This document shows, in pieces, positions 8,554 to 17,543 of a stretch of DNA of 64,000 nucleotides (positions are counted from its first letter, which is position 1; every line of letters begins with the position of its first letter). The notes under the pieces are model-generated. The model worked only from the letters and a program-made list of their open reading frames with translations, was not told the DNA's origin and did no database searches. The DNA is from Candidatus Poribacteria bacterium (GTDB taxonomy: Bacteria > Poribacteria > WGA-4E > WGA-3G): assembly GCA_022821495.1 (NCBI GenBank), contig JAJEDN010000016.1:38781-102780 (forward strand). Reading direction: 5' to 3'. Position numbers and translations under genes: made by a program.

Positions 8554-8614
8554 AGCAACAGAAATATTAGTGTATTACTTTCAAACTCGTATAGAAAAAG
8601 GATATAAAATTCTA

Positions 8615-9385
8615 ATGGATTTAGGACTAAAGGATAAAGTCGTCGTTGTAACAGGCGCAAGCCGTGGCATCGGACGCGCCATCGCACACGGATTCGCAGA
8701 AGAGGGCGCACGCCTCAGCATCTGTGGCAGAACCGAAGATACACTCCAAAGTGTGACAGATGAACTCACCGCGAAAGGTGCAGAGGTTTCCGCCAAACTT
8801 ACCGATGTTACAGATACAGAACAGGTCGAAGCATTTATGGCAGAAACGGTGGAGACTTATGGCAGGGTCGATGTTGTTGTGAACAACGTCGGCGGCAGTC
8901 GGTGGACCCCGTTAGAGGAGATTTCGGATACCGAGTGGCACGAGATCCTTGATCTGAATTTGGTCTCTGCTGCACGCGTTAACCGACTCGCGATCCCTGA
9001 AATGAAAAAACAGGGTGGCGGTGTGATCCTGATGATAACCTCTATCTACGGCAGGGAAGGCGGTGGACACATTACTTATAACGCCGCAAAAGCCGCTGAG
9101 ATTAGTATGACAAAATCTTTAGCGAAGGAACTCGCACCCGACAATATACGTGTGAATAGCGTTGCACCGGGTTCAATCCTCTTTCCCGGTGGCGGCTGGG
9201 CGCGTCGCATCGCGGCGGATCCAGAAGCGATGGAAGCTTTTGTCCAGAGCGATATGCCGCTCGGCAGATTCGGAAAACCCGAAGAAATCGCGAACGTCGT
9301 CGTTTTTCTCGCCTCAGAACGCGCAAGCCTTGTAACGGGTGCCTGTGTGAACGTTGATGGATGTCAATCGCACTCAAATATTTGA
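8615..9385 (+). CDS. Short-chain dehydrogenase/reductase (SDR), classical type
   Basis: A 256-residue NAD(P)-dependent oxidoreductase. The dinucleotide-binding TGASRGIGRAI is near residue 13, NNVGG near residue 90, and the catalytic Ser and YNAAK near residues 142-160. The C-terminal ending LVTGACVNVDGC is typical of the 3-oxoacyl-reductase-like SDRs. The start is placed at ATG 8615, because upstream codons run through the promoter and the hairpins. It is probably monocistronic. The substrate is unknown. Confidence 0.92.
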   Translation: MDLGLKDKVVVVTGASRGIGRAIAHGFAEEGARLSICGRTEDTLQSVTDELTAKGAEVSAKLTDVTDTEQVEAFMAETVETYGRVDVVVNNVGGSRWTPLEEISDTEWHEILDLNLVSAARVNRLAIPEMKKQGGGVILMITSIYGREGGGHITYNAAKAAEISMTKSLAKELAPDNIRVNSVAPGSILFPGGGWARRIAADPEAMEAFVQSDMPLGRFGKPEEIANVVVFLASERASLVTGACVNVDGCQSHSNI

Positions 9386-9484
9386 TGCGTTCGCCTTGTT
9401 ATTGGGGCAAATTCATTAACACCGGATGGTGGAAGCTAATTCTCTGTTCACAAACGTCCCAATTTTGCTATGCAAATTTTTCTC

Positions 9485-9514
9485 TTGTTTATAACGAACT
9501 GAACGTGTTAAAAT
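9485..9514 (+). promoter_or_regulatory. Possible promoter of the DUF1501 gene
   Basis: TTGTTT (9485-9490) and TAAAAT (9509-9514) are separated by 18 bp, about 30 bp upstream of the start codon. The -35 match is only moderate. Confidence 0.45.
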
Positions 9515-9544
9515 AATAAAGAGAAATAATTGGGGAGAATAAAC

Positions 9545-10852
9545 ATGAATACAAAATTGTGGATTCCTGAATACGACGCACCGGAATTGTGGCACAAAGA
9601 GATTTCACGCCGCAGTTTTGTTAAGACTGGGATCAGTAGCTTTCTGGGACTTATCGCGATGCAGCACTTCGGTTCCAGCAGCCTCGCACAGCTTGAAGAT
9701 GTAATACCGCGTGCGAAGCACTGTATCGTCCTTTTTATGAGTGGCGGTGCCAGTCAATTAGATACGTTTGATCCAAAACCCGGCACCCAAAACGGGGGAC
9801 CTTTCGCAGCGATACCGACGAGTGCTAAGGGGATACAGGTATCCGAACATCTCCCGAATGTTGCCGAGCAGGCACATCACCTCTCGATTATCCGTTCAAT
9901 GGTTTCGCGGGAAGGGAATCATGAGCGCGCCCGCTACCTACTCCATACAGGATACGCCCCCGGCGGTGCAGTCAGGCATCCGACGCTCGGTTCAATCACA
10001 TCTTATTATCTTGAGGATGAACTTTTAGACCTACCGAGTTGCGTTAACGTCAATTCACCGACCTATTCCGGCGGTTTCCTCGGAGCAACGCACGACCCGT
10101 TTGTCGTCAAAGACCCAATGAAACCTGTTGAAGACATCTCTTATCCCGCACAAATGGACACACATCGTTTTCGCGAACGACTCAAGATGCTCAGAACGGT
10201 TGAAAAAGATTTTATCGCAAAACGAACTGGACGCAGCACGGAAGCGCACGAAGCGATTTACAAGAAAGCGGACGAACTCATCAACTCCCCGAAAATAGAT
10301 GCTTTTCGACTCGACGAGGAGCCACTCGCTGTCCGAGAGGCTTATGGCATGAACAGGTTCGGCCAAGGGTGTCTCATGGCGCGCCGACTCGTGGAAGCCG
10401 GGGTCAAGTTTGTGGAAGTTTCATTGGATGGTTGGGATACCCACCAAAACAACTTTGACCGAACAAAAGAACTTCTTGATTGGGTGGATCCAGCATACGC
10501 GATGCTCCTGAAGGACTTGTCCGAACGCGATCTCCTCGAAGAGACGATTGTGCTTTGGCTCGGTGAATTCGGACGTACGCCGAAAATCAATGAAAACGAT
10601 GGACGCGATCATCATACTAACGGTTGGTCGGCGGTTGTTGCAGGGGGCGGGGTCCGCGGTGGACAGACAGTCGGTAGCACCAATGAAGATGGAAGCGAGG
10701 TTGTCAGTGGGGCTGTCGGGGTGCCAGACCTTTTCGCATCGCTCTGTTTCGCATTTGGGATTGACAAAGATGAAGAGAACTACTCCCGCTCCGGTCGCCC
10801 CATTCGAGTCGTCAACGATGGATCGGTGGTAGAGGAATTATTCAAGGCTTAG
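9545..10852 (+). CDS. DUF1501 family protein with twin-arginine signal
   Basis: A 435-residue protein of the DUF1501 group, which belongs to the alkaline-phosphatase/sulfatase-like superfamily and is abundant in Planctomycetes and related lineages. The N-terminus has a Tat-like SRRSFVKTGISSFLGL, so export in folded form is expected. Motifs are FMSGGASQLDTFDPKP near residue 65, GWDTHQNNF near residue 300, and the metal-site-like LGEFGRTPKIN followed by GRDHH near residue 340. ATG 9545 has GGGGAG nearby and is preferred to the longer frame. The substrate is unknown; in other phyla these genes often sit beside DUF1800 or DUF1553 genes, which are absent here. Confidence 0.92.
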   Translation: MNTKLWIPEYDAPELWHKEISRRSFVKTGISSFLGLIAMQHFGSSSLAQLEDVIPRAKHCIVLFMSGGASQLDTFDPKPGTQNGGPFAAIPTSAKGIQVSEHLPNVAEQAHHLSIIRSMVSREGNHERARYLLHTGYAPGGAVRHPTLGSITSYYLEDELLDLPSCVNVNSPTYSGGFLGATHDPFVVKDPMKPVEDISYPAQMDTHRFRERLKMLRTVEKDFIAKRTGRSTEAHEAIYKKADELINSPKIDAFRLDEEPLAVREAYGMNRFGQGCLMARRLVEAGVKFVEVSLDGWDTHQNNFDRTKELLDWVDPAYAMLLKDLSERDLLEETIVLWLGEFGRTPKINENDGRDHHTNGWSAVVAGGGVRGGQTVGSTNEDGSEVVSGAVGVPDLFASLCFAFGIDKDEENYSRSGRPIRVVNDGSVVEELFKA

Positions 10853-10866
10853 GAGTTGTCAGGGGA

Positions 10867-11002
10867 ATAGTTGTCAGTTATCAGTACAGTTTTTCTGCGA
10901 AAAACCTTTTAGTTATAGGTTAAAGAGCCTCATTGTGGCAGGGACAACAAAAGTAACCACCATAAGAGCTTAACTTATAACTTATAACTTATAACTTATA
11001 AC
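10867..11002. repeat. Inverted heptamer-arm element 1
   Basis: The left arm has GTTGTCAGTTATCAGTACAG, a TTTTTC-TGC-GAAAAA hairpin, then AGTTATAGGTTAAAGAGCC. The right arm is CTTAACTTATAAC followed by three more TTATAAC heptamers, ending eight bases before the rsmD start. The hairpin portion recurs in reverse orientation at 22808-22838. rsmD therefore has no normal Shine-Dalgarno, only repeat sequence upstream. Confidence 0.7.
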
Positions 11003-11010
11003 CACTAAGA

Positions 11011-11598
11011 ATGAGAGTGATCGCTGGCGCATTCAGAGGGAGACGCTTAATCGCACCAAAGGACAATCGCAGCGTACGCCCTACTGCCGATCGAGTTAAA
11101 GAATCAGTCTTTAGTATTGTCCGAGAACAGATAATTGATGCAAATTTCCTTGACCTTTGTGCCGGTACCGGGAGTATTGGTATTGAGGCATTGAGCCGTG
11201 GGGCAAAGCATGTTACCTTCTTAGAACGAGACCCGCGATGCATCCAAATTATAAAACAAAACCTTCGTACTTGTGGACTTGTCGCTGGACCTCAAGCGAG
11301 GCATTCGCTGCTCCGTCGCGATGCTGTAAAAGGTATCTCATATCTCCAGAAACAGGATGCCACCTTTGAGATTATCTATTTCGATCCGCCCTATGGTACA
11401 GGTTTAGAAAGTATTCCTGATTTATATAGTACCTGTTTAGCATCGCTTGCTGAGAACGCCCTGCTTCACACGGATGGCACACTGCTCGTTGAGCACGCAA
11501 AGCGGGTGGTTATGCCTGACACGGTTGGAAGCTTGACACAAAACCGGCAGGCTACATACGGGGATACAGTCGTATCGTTTTATCAAAAGAATTTGTAG
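11011..11598 (+). CDS. rsmD: 16S rRNA (guanine966-N2)-methyltransferase
   Basis: RsmD methylates G966 of 16S rRNA with SAM. The 195-residue product has normal length. Motifs: MRVIAGAFRGRRL at the N-terminus, RPTADRVKESVFSI, the SAM loop LDLCAGTGSIGIEALSRG near residue 47, and the catalytic YFDPPYGTG near residue 128. It is often next to coaD in bacteria, but not here. The upstream region is a heptamer repeat array without a clear ribosome-binding site. Confidence 0.95.
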   Translation: MRVIAGAFRGRRLIAPKDNRSVRPTADRVKESVFSIVREQIIDANFLDLCAGTGSIGIEALSRGAKHVTFLERDPRCIQIIKQNLRTCGLVAGPQARHSLLRRDAVKGISYLQKQDATFEIIYFDPPYGTGLESIPDLYSTCLASLAENALLHTDGTLLVEHAKRVVMPDTVGSLTQNRQATYGDTVVSFYQKNL

Positions 11599-11617
11599 AA
11601 CTTTAAGTCGTATATTT

Positions 11618-11719
11618 AGAATTTACGCATTTCCTCTTAAAGTCCCCCTGATAAAGGGGATTTAGGGGGTTTAAAGCTAAAAAAAACCTACTATCGCGTG
11701 CTAAATTTGCGTAAGTCCT
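11618..11719. mobile_element. MITE-like element, AGGACTTACGCA family, copy 1
   Basis: A 102-bp element between AGAATTTACGCA (11618-11629, degenerate) and TGCGTAAGTCCT (11708-11719). It carries one CCCCCTGATAAAGGGG cassette followed by ATTTAGGGGG. Related elements are at 52296-52514 and 62366-62456; single ends occur at 15843 and 54844. Confidence 0.6.
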
Positions 11720-11768
11720 GATATTATTAAGTGTTTCTGTCCTTTACGTATTGGGGTATAGACATAAA

Positions 11769-12503
11769 ATGAAGATTTTGAACCTCCAGTCTGGTACGCC
11801 CTTTCAAATGGGCAAAGGCAAAAATTGGCGTGTTGTACATCCCGATATGGGATCAACGCAATTGACACTGAACCATGGAGTCCACGCACCTGACCAAGAA
11901 TTTACACAGCACTATCACGACGCATCCGAAGATGCTATTGTTGTTTTAGAAGGTGGTGGCGCTATTCGCCAAGGAAGTGTCTATACACCGATTGCCGCTG
12001 GCGATGTCATTTTTGTACCCGCAGGTGAAGTCCACGGAACAGTCAATACCACACCCAACATGGCGCGTTTGATTAGTTTCCAAGCCCCACCAGATATGGC
12101 ACTCTATCGGGGTGAGCGGGATACCCCTGACGAAGCCCCAACGCCGAAAAGTGGGCACCGAAGCAATGTTCAGGTGCTCAATATGGCGCGATGCGGTCCA
12201 GTATTCGGAAAATCTGCTGATTGGCGAAGCGTCGTCTCACCCCAAAAAGGCTCCGTACATCTCTCCTTAGATTACATCTCTCTGAGCGAGGGACAGCAAT
12301 TTACACACGAACCGATAGACAGCGAATCGATTTATGTGCTAAAAGACGGATGCGCTGAAGTGACAGATGAGAGTGGAAAGACGCACACACTCGCACAACA
12401 TGATGTTCTTTTCCTCTCCCCGAGAGATACCTTTTCGATTTCCCATGCGGGGGATGAACCGACAGCAATTATATCTTGTTGGGCAGTTGCCGCTTCCATA
12501 TAA
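11769..12503 (+). CDS. Two-domain cupin (bicupin) protein
   Basis: A 244-residue protein with two cupin beta-barrels. The first (about residues 20-115) has the metal-site-like HYHDASEDAIVVLEGG and the second-motif VPAGEVHGT. The second (about 135-240) retains THEPIDSESIYVLKDG and SISHAGDEP, with fewer histidines. Such proteins include dioxygenases, isomerases and sugar-binding regulators; none can be chosen. ATG 11769 is preferred over a TTG at 11751. The gene stands alone between repeat elements. Confidence 0.85.
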   Translation: MKILNLQSGTPFQMGKGKNWRVVHPDMGSTQLTLNHGVHAPDQEFTQHYHDASEDAIVVLEGGGAIRQGSVYTPIAAGDVIFVPAGEVHGTVNTTPNMARLISFQAPPDMALYRGERDTPDEAPTPKSGHRSNVQVLNMARCGPVFGKSADWRSVVSPQKGSVHLSLDYISLSEGQQFTHEPIDSESIYVLKDGCAEVTDESGKTHTLAQHDVLFLSPRDTFSISHAGDEPTAIISCWAVAASI

Positions 12504-12670
12504 TCGCAGTGTAGGGCAGAATTTAAGGATTTTTCGATCGCAGGTGTGATCGGCTCCTTCAAGTAAAGTTCGGTTCGCGCGAGCCGTTAAGGCTTGCAAA
12601 GGCGAACATCTATACTTTACAAGGAACTCGCCTTACACGCTGGTGCCAAGATAAAAAAGGAAATTGATGG

Positions 12671-15169
12671 ATGAGATCAGATGATGTAGCAGTCTCACGG
12701 CAGGGGAACCTCGCCGTAATAAATCACAATAAATTTGAAGTTAAATTCAATCTTTCAAAAGGAACTTGGGATTACATTGATGAGAGCGGCGACACAATTA
12801 TCCGAAACGGATATACACAGATAACGCTTGACGATGGAAGTGTCATTAAAACTGAAGACGCTGGTACCCGCGAATTTATCACGGAGCTTCCAAAAACAGA
12901 TGCGTTCGGTGATTATCACCAAGTTCGCTTCTCACACGAAGCAACAGATAAAGGTGTCCGGATTAACACCTATCTGAATTGTTACAGCGGACAGCCCGCC
13001 ATACATCTCAAAGTTGGTATTGAAAACCTAAAATCTGAACCGTTACAACTCGACAGCGTGACGGTGCTCGGCGTTTCCTCAAACCGAGGCGCGATCTCGC
13101 TCGGTGGAACGCCATCGGATTGCCATCTCTTTATCAACATGCCACCCGTCTCCCCTGGGGTCAGTAAAAAACTCTATGACGGATTCCTTCTCAGTGAAAC
13201 CGATACTATGCATCCAAGTCACGATGGGGTCCTTCACAACACAGAAAGTGGTAAAGCGCTTGTCTTTGGTTTCCTGACGACTGAGAAGTGGTGGCCCCGG
13301 ATTCAAGTCGGTTGTCAAGCGAATGGACAGCGCGGTTCGCGATCCAATGCTAAGAAAACATCTGTATCACGGGTTAACCCGTGGGCGCTGTATCATCAGT
13401 GCGCGCAGCAATGCAACCTCGGTGAAGAAATTGTTTCCGAAACCGTTTATGTAAACTTTGCTGACGGTGCTAAGGCTGCTTATCAACATTATACCGCACG
13501 CTTGGCAGCGCAACATGCCTCCGAGAAAAATAATATAGAAACCCAAACCCTCCCTACTTCTACCATACCCTTGACTGCTTGGACCTTTTCCGATGCATCA
13601 GCAGCACTCGATGCAGACACGGTCTTAACGCAAGCCGATACACTTGCGGGGAACCCTTTATTTCAACCTGACTATCCGGGCGGCATCAATTATATTCAAT
13701 TGGACACGGAGTTCGGATTAGAAAACCCGGAGATGCAGGCTGCTGTCAACCAGCTTCAAGCAAAAGGTTTCAAAGCGGGCATTCGAATTAATCCGTTTTG
13801 CGCGGCACTTGATTCCGAACTTGTACAGCAGCATCCGGACTATTGTATACGGAAGCAAACGACAGCCCGGGGGAGAAGAGGACGACCCCGTAGAAACGCA
13901 GCACGTAACGGATACGAACCCGCCACAATCCATCTGCCAGATACCGGTAAGGAGGTCGCACTGTTAGACATTTCGCATCCGAAAGTGCAATCACGTATCC
14001 GTGAACAGATTAAATGCATGGTAGATGATTATGGGTATTCGCTTGTTAATGTCGATTTTACTGCGTATACAACCGGACTTACCAACCCTTCACACAGCTT
14101 ACAATGGCATGATGACAGTTTGACCGCTGTGGAGCTCTATCGTCTTGGGGCACAGTTCTTGGGCGAAACAGTCAATGCGTCTCTTTTGGCGTGTGTGCCA
14201 CCAAGAGAGAACGTTTTACTTGCAGGATACAATGCAATCTCGGGCTTGTGCATCGGTAGCATGACGATGAACGCGCCGCTTCTCAATACCGTATTTTCTG
14301 CCAGTGGTGCTTCCAACCGCGCAAGCGATCAGTGGCATCATCAACGCGGTACAAAACATCGTTTGAGCAGGTATGCAGCGCATCTACGAGAGCATAATGT
14401 CCTCTGGCGGCATCTTTTTGGTGAACTGACTGTTGATGAACCGCGTCCTATTAATGAGGTGATTGTGGAGGTAACAGCCGCTGCACTCAGTGGCGGTGCA
14501 GTTTTCTGCACAGATCCGATCGAAACGCTTTCGGCATTACGGGCAGCATACTTAGCAAAAATTTTTCCGCTTGTCGGTGAAGCTGCTACACCTGTAGGTC
14601 TTTACGACCAACCTTTTCCCCGAATTTGGAGTCTACCTGTCTCAACACTACATGAAACGTGGTATCTCGCTGCGATCTTTAATTGGAACGATCACGAAGA
14701 GGACACTTATTTTCAACTTGAGGCACTCGGGTTCCCCGAATCTAAAGATTTCCTCGTTCACGACTTCTGGATGCGCCAATATCTTGGAAAGGTTTCAGGA
14801 AGGGTCAATTTGTTAAATATCCCGCCACGCTCGGCTAAATTGCTCTGCTTCCGTGAAGAACAAGACGTACCCCAATTGCTCGCAACGGATATGCACTATA
14901 CACAGGGCAGTGTTGAGATTCTGTCCGCCGGTTGGGACGCTCACAGCGAAAGTTACCTACTTGTTTGCCAACCGCTTCGGCAGACGGAGGGGACCTGCTT
15001 TATTCATGTACCAGACGGGTACCTGCCGATGGGGGTATCGACTTACGGCAGCGATTATCAGTATAATTGGGACAGACCGATTTATGAGTTAACGTTTACG
15101 CGGACGCAACCCGATCAATTAGTACACGCCAGTATTCGTTTCGCAAAAACTTCGGGTGGCACCGTGTAA
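12671..15169 (+). CDS. Alpha-galactosidase-like glycoside hydrolase (GH36 / clan GH-D-like)
   Basis: The 832-residue product has three parts: an N-terminal beta-sandwich (about 1-280), a TIM barrel beginning near residue 295 with PLTAWTFSDA, and a C-terminal beta domain (about 650-832). The barrel shows YIQLDTEFG near residue 344, GFKAGIRINPF near residue 366 and VNVDFTAY near residue 460; the Asp of the last is at the position of the clan GH-D nucleophile. The usual acid/base motif of GH36 is not obvious. There is no signal peptide, so the enzyme may be cytoplasmic. Substrate specificity is unknown and a non-canonical activity is possible. ATG 12671 follows an AGGAAA. Confidence 0.72.
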   Translation: MRSDDVAVSRQGNLAVINHNKFEVKFNLSKGTWDYIDESGDTIIRNGYTQITLDDGSVIKTEDAGTREFITELPKTDAFGDYHQVRFSHEATDKGVRINTYLNCYSGQPAIHLKVGIENLKSEPLQLDSVTVLGVSSNRGAISLGGTPSDCHLFINMPPVSPGVSKKLYDGFLLSETDTMHPSHDGVLHNTESGKALVFGFLTTEKWWPRIQVGCQANGQRGSRSNAKKTSVSRVNPWALYHQCAQQCNLGEEIVSETVYVNFADGAKAAYQHYTARLAAQHASEKNNIETQTLPTSTIPLTAWTFSDASAALDADTVLTQADTLAGNPLFQPDYPGGINYIQLDTEFGLENPEMQAAVNQLQAKGFKAGIRINPFCAALDSELVQQHPDYCIRKQTTARGRRGRPRRNAARNGYEPATIHLPDTGKEVALLDISHPKVQSRIREQIKCMVDDYGYSLVNVDFTAYTTGLTNPSHSLQWHDDSLTAVELYRLGAQFLGETVNASLLACVPPRENVLLAGYNAISGLCIGSMTMNAPLLNTVFSASGASNRASDQWHHQRGTKHRLSRYAAHLREHNVLWRHLFGELTVDEPRPINEVIVEVTAAALSGGAVFCTDPIETLSALRAAYLAKIFPLVGEAATPVGLYDQPFPRIWSLPVSTLHETWYLAAIFNWNDHEEDTYFQLEALGFPESKDFLVHDFWMRQYLGKVSGRVNLLNIPPRSAKLLCFREEQDVPQLLATDMHYTQGSVEILSAGWDAHSESYLLVCQPLRQTEGTCFIHVPDGYLPMGVSTYGSDYQYNWDRPIYELTFTRTQPDQLVHASIRFAKTSGGTV

Positions 15170-15192
15170 CTTCTGGGGTCCTGGTGTAAGAG

Positions 15193-15825
15193 ATGAGCAC
15201 TGTTCATACACAGATACAAGCCCTCAAAACGCGTGCAAACGTTTGCACGGATTGTGATTTAGCGGAAACCCGTGCAAACGTTGTTTTCGGCAGCGGCGAT
15301 GCTGCAGCAAAGTTAGCGATTGTTGCGGAAGGACCGTCCGCTGCGGATAATCACACAACGTTCCCGTTTTCAGGACCTGCTGGAAATTTGCTTGACGAAG
15401 TTTTGGCTGCAAATGCGTTGACGCGGGGTCATATCTGGCTCACGAACATCCTTAAGTGCCGGGCAGCTGCTCTCAAGGGCGGTGTGTTAAAAAATCGTCC
15501 GCCGAAGGTATCAGAGATTAAAGCCTGCTCTAAATGGCTTGATGGCGAGCTCACCCTAATACAGCCTTCGGTAATTCTCTGTATGGGCGCGCCCGCCGCG
15601 AAAGTGCTCATTCATCGCAGCTTCCGCATTACGGAAGAACGCGGCATCTGGTTTACAGATACGCAGTACGCACCCTTCGTTATGGCAACGTTTAACCCCG
15701 CGTATATCCTACGGCAAGAGGGCGAGGATTTCACAGCAATGCGACAGATCCTCATTAACGACATCGCCGAAGCCGTACGAAAACTCCAGGAAGCCCCCGA
15801 AGCTCCCAGACTCACCCTTTTTTAA
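15193..15825 (+). CDS. Uracil-DNA glycosylase family 4-like protein
   Basis: A 210-residue DNA repair enzyme of the iron-sulfur UDG superfamily. Cysteines 18 and 21 (CTDC), 89 (LKC) and 112 (KAC) match the [4Fe-4S] spacing of family 4. Motif A is AEGPSAADNHTTFPFSGPAG, diverged from the usual GEAPG-E-D pattern. The C-terminal motif reads FNPAYILR (residues 167-174), with Asn where most members have His. These changes raise doubt about uracil excision as such. The gene begins 23 bp after the glycosidase stop. An 18-bp perfect palindrome lies within codons 13-19. Confidence 0.85.
   Translation: MSTVHTQIQALKTRANVCTDCDLAETRANVVFGSGDAAAKLAIVAEGPSAADNHTTFPFSGPAGNLLDEVLAANALTRGHIWLTNILKCRAAALKGGVLKNRPPKVSEIKACSKWLDGELTLIQPSVILCMGAPAAKVLIHRSFRITEERGIWFTDTQYAPFVMATFNPAYILRQEGEDFTAMRQILINDIAEAVRKLQEAPEAPRLTLF
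15232..15249. promoter_or_regulatory. 18-bp perfect palindrome resembling a LacI/PurR-type operator
   Basis: CGTGCAAACGTTTGCACG lies inside the start of the UDG gene. Its core GCAAACGTTTGC equals the core of the classical PurR/LacI-family operator. A half-copy (CGTGCAAACG) recurs about 38 bp downstream. It could be coincidence caused by the repeated TRANV residues. Confidence 0.3.
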
Positions 15826-15832
15826 AAACGCC

Positions 15833-16621
15833 TTATCTATTTTGCATAAGTCCTGCCTTAATATTACCCCAAAGCGTCGCAGCCTTATCCATCGGATCGA
15901 CTGATAGTGTAGCATCTAAACCGTTATCCATGAGGGCTTGGATGTCAGCCTCCTCAAGTGCGACATCAAAGAGTATCATTTCATCGAACATCCCTTCCCA
16001 CTCTCTGCCGCCACCGCTCCATGAACCGATGCGTCCAGGCCCAAATTCTCCGGGCAAAGGTCCCCAGTCACCCTCCGCATCAAGTTCGCCGTCGAAGTAG
16101 ACGCGAACCGATTCTTCGGTGCTACTGTAGGCGACCGCGAGATGGAACCATTTATTTAGGATACTTTTATCGGCTGTGAAATCCGAATCGGGCCAACCCG
16201 GATGCCGCACGGGGTTGTTGGAGTGGATCGCCATCTCCATCTTATTATCGGGTCGAAACTGGTAATGCACATACCCAGCTGCCCAACCATCGCGATTAAA
16301 GAAGCATCTCCACGCGCCAACCCTTCCTGTTGCATTGAACCATTTGATGAGCGTAAAATCTTCGAGCGGTCCAATCTCTGGAACCGTGACCCAAGCGTCC
16401 TTTCCGTTGAGTTCAATAGCATTGCCGAATTTGCCTTTCACCCATTTCGCGCCACCGACGAGTTTACCGTCGTTACCGTTGCCAGATGAATCTTTCGCCA
16501 CTTTGCCATCCGTTTCATCAAACAACCATGCACCGACAATAGATTCCGAATCGATTTCAGCGTTGCTGAGTTGGACAAACATGCAAACTGCGATGATTAA
16601 ACTGATTGTAAGACATCTCAT
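15833..16621 (-). CDS. Secreted LamG-domain (concanavalin A-like) protein
   Basis: The product (262 residues) has a signal peptide ending near SNA and a LamG/pentraxin-like domain: VGAWLFDETDGKVAKDSSGN, GNDGKLVGG, KWVKGKFGNAIEL, WFHLAVAYSS, VRVYFDGEL and FDEMILFDVALEEADI. The ATG at 16621 has AGGAGA seven bases upstream. The tail LSVDPMDKAATLWGNIK is shared with the LamG protein at 54053 (LSVDPSGKLATRWGYIK). The last codons and stop overlap a TGCATAAGTCCT repeat end (15843-15854), so the C-terminus may have been altered by that insertion. Probably binds carbohydrate or matrix; function unknown. Confidence 0.88.
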   Translation of the reverse strand: MRCLTISLIIAVCMFVQLSNAEIDSESIVGAWLFDETDGKVAKDSSGNGNDGKLVGGAKWVKGKFGNAIELNGKDAWVTVPEIGPLEDFTLIKWFNATGRVGAWRCFFNRDGWAAGYVHYQFRPDNKMEMAIHSNNPVRHPGWPDSDFTADKSILNKWFHLAVAYSSTEESVRVYFDGELDAEGDWGPLPGEFGPGRIGSWSGGGREWEGMFDEMILFDVALEEADIQALMDNGLDATLSVDPMDKAATLWGNIKAGLMQNR

Positions 16622-16682
16622 TTTCGTTCTCCTCTGTTTAGCGGTTGTTGACTTCTGGGAACTAAGGAAATATCTAAAATGG

Positions 16683-16711
16683 ATTGTATCACAGATTGTC
16701 GGGAAACTAAA
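16683..16711 (-). promoter_or_regulatory. Probable promoter of the LamG gene
   Basis: Minus strand: TTTAGT (16706-16711), 17-bp spacer, and an extended -10 TGATACAAT whose hexamer TACAAT is at 16683-16688. The predicted start is about 55 bp upstream of the LamG ATG. Confidence 0.5.
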
Positions 16712-16808
16712 CAAAATATTGTTGGTTTTGTTTGCCATGTCTGTTTATGTAGGTGGTATGACTTCATTAAAATTTTTTCAAATTCTATGAGAAAATTGAA
16801 AAAAATGG

Positions 16809-16837
16809 TTGACAAAACTTTAAGAAGATGTTATAAT
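16809..16837 (+). promoter_or_regulatory. Perfect sigma70 promoter of the respiratory cluster
   Basis: TTGACA (16809-16814), a 17-bp spacer and TATAAT (16832-16837) match consensus exactly. Transcription would begin near 16844, leaving a 5' leader of about 205 nt before the Rieske gene. The leader contains the palindrome ATCAAAATTTTGAT-like sequence near 16950 but no recognised riboswitch. The 430-bp divergent gap to the LamG gene holds this and the LamG promoter. Confidence 0.85.
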
Positions 16838-17048
16838 ATTTAACGCTCAGGGTGCAAAGTGGCATTGGGTAAATTTTGTGTTTTGTAGAATCGAACCCAT
16901 CTGGAATTGACGGGTGTGGTTAACACGCATACGGATGACTTTCAAATCAAAAATTTTGATGGAATTAATTAAAAATCAGGCTATAATGTAGGCAGTTTGC
17001 CTTTAATTTCGTAGAACTGACGGGCAACGTCCGTTTACAAAATCGGGG

Positions 17049-17543
17049 GTGGAAGTGGTATCTCGACGTAAATTTTTCAAATTTCTCGGTTGGGGGAATT
17101 TCACTGCAGCACTCGGACTCACCTTGGGACCAGGGCTGGTTCGGTATCTGTATCCACGTGTGCTGTTTGAACCCTCTTCTATTTTCAAAGCAGGATTCCC
17201 GGCAGAGTATCCGCCGGGCAGCGTTAGCGAAAAATATAAAAAGGAACCTTATGGCGTTTGGATTGTCCGGAAGCAGGATGGCGAATTCTATGCACTCTTG
17301 ACCATCTGTACACATCTCGGATGCACGCCACGCTGGCTTGGCTCAGAAAACAAATTCAAATGCCCCTGCCACGGTAGCGGCTTTGACCGAGAAGGTGTTA
17401 ACTACGAAGGTCCCGCACCACGTCCGCTTGAACGCGTTAAAATTACCTTGGCAGAAGACGGTCAGATTGAAATTGATAAGTCTGTGAAGTTTTTAGGTGA
17501 GAAGGGGCAGTGGACCGACCCAAGCTCCTTTTTGAAGGTCTGA
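17049..17543 (+). CDS. Rieske [2Fe-2S] protein of a cytochrome b complex
   Basis: The Rieske subunit accepts electrons from quinol and passes them to cytochrome c. The N-terminus carries a Tat-type SRRKFFKFLGWG followed by a hydrophobic anchor. Cluster ligands are Cys87/His89 (CTHLGC) and Cys105/His108 (CPCHGSGF), with the usual disulfide pair Cys92/Cys107. At 164 residues it is a compact bacterial form. GTG 17049 and GTG 17055 are both possible starts; GGGGGTGG precedes the second. It is the first gene of the cluster, followed by cytochrome b after 116 bp that contain a TTCGAC-GTCGAA hairpin. Confidence 0.95.
   Translation: MEVVSRRKFFKFLGWGNFTAALGLTLGPGLVRYLYPRVLFEPSSIFKAGFPAEYPPGSVSEKYKKEPYGVWIVRKQDGEFYALLTICTHLGCTPRWLGSENKFKCPCHGSGFDREGVNYEGPAPRPLERVKITLAEDGQIEIDKSVKFLGEKGQWTDPSSFLKV

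Noticed and set aside
10885..10913. Intrinsic terminator after the DUF1501 gene
   Set aside because: The TTTTTC/GAAAAA hairpin lacks GC pairs and is followed by only four T; the same hairpin is found in the opposite orientation at 22808, so it is part of the repeat.
16887..16949. tRNA-Ser-like sequence on the minus strand in the Rieske leader (TTTGAAA loop, GGGTTCGATTC)
   Set aside because: The T-arm does not pair, no D-arm or acceptor stem can be drawn, and there is no CCA end. It is at most a degraded fragment or coincidence.
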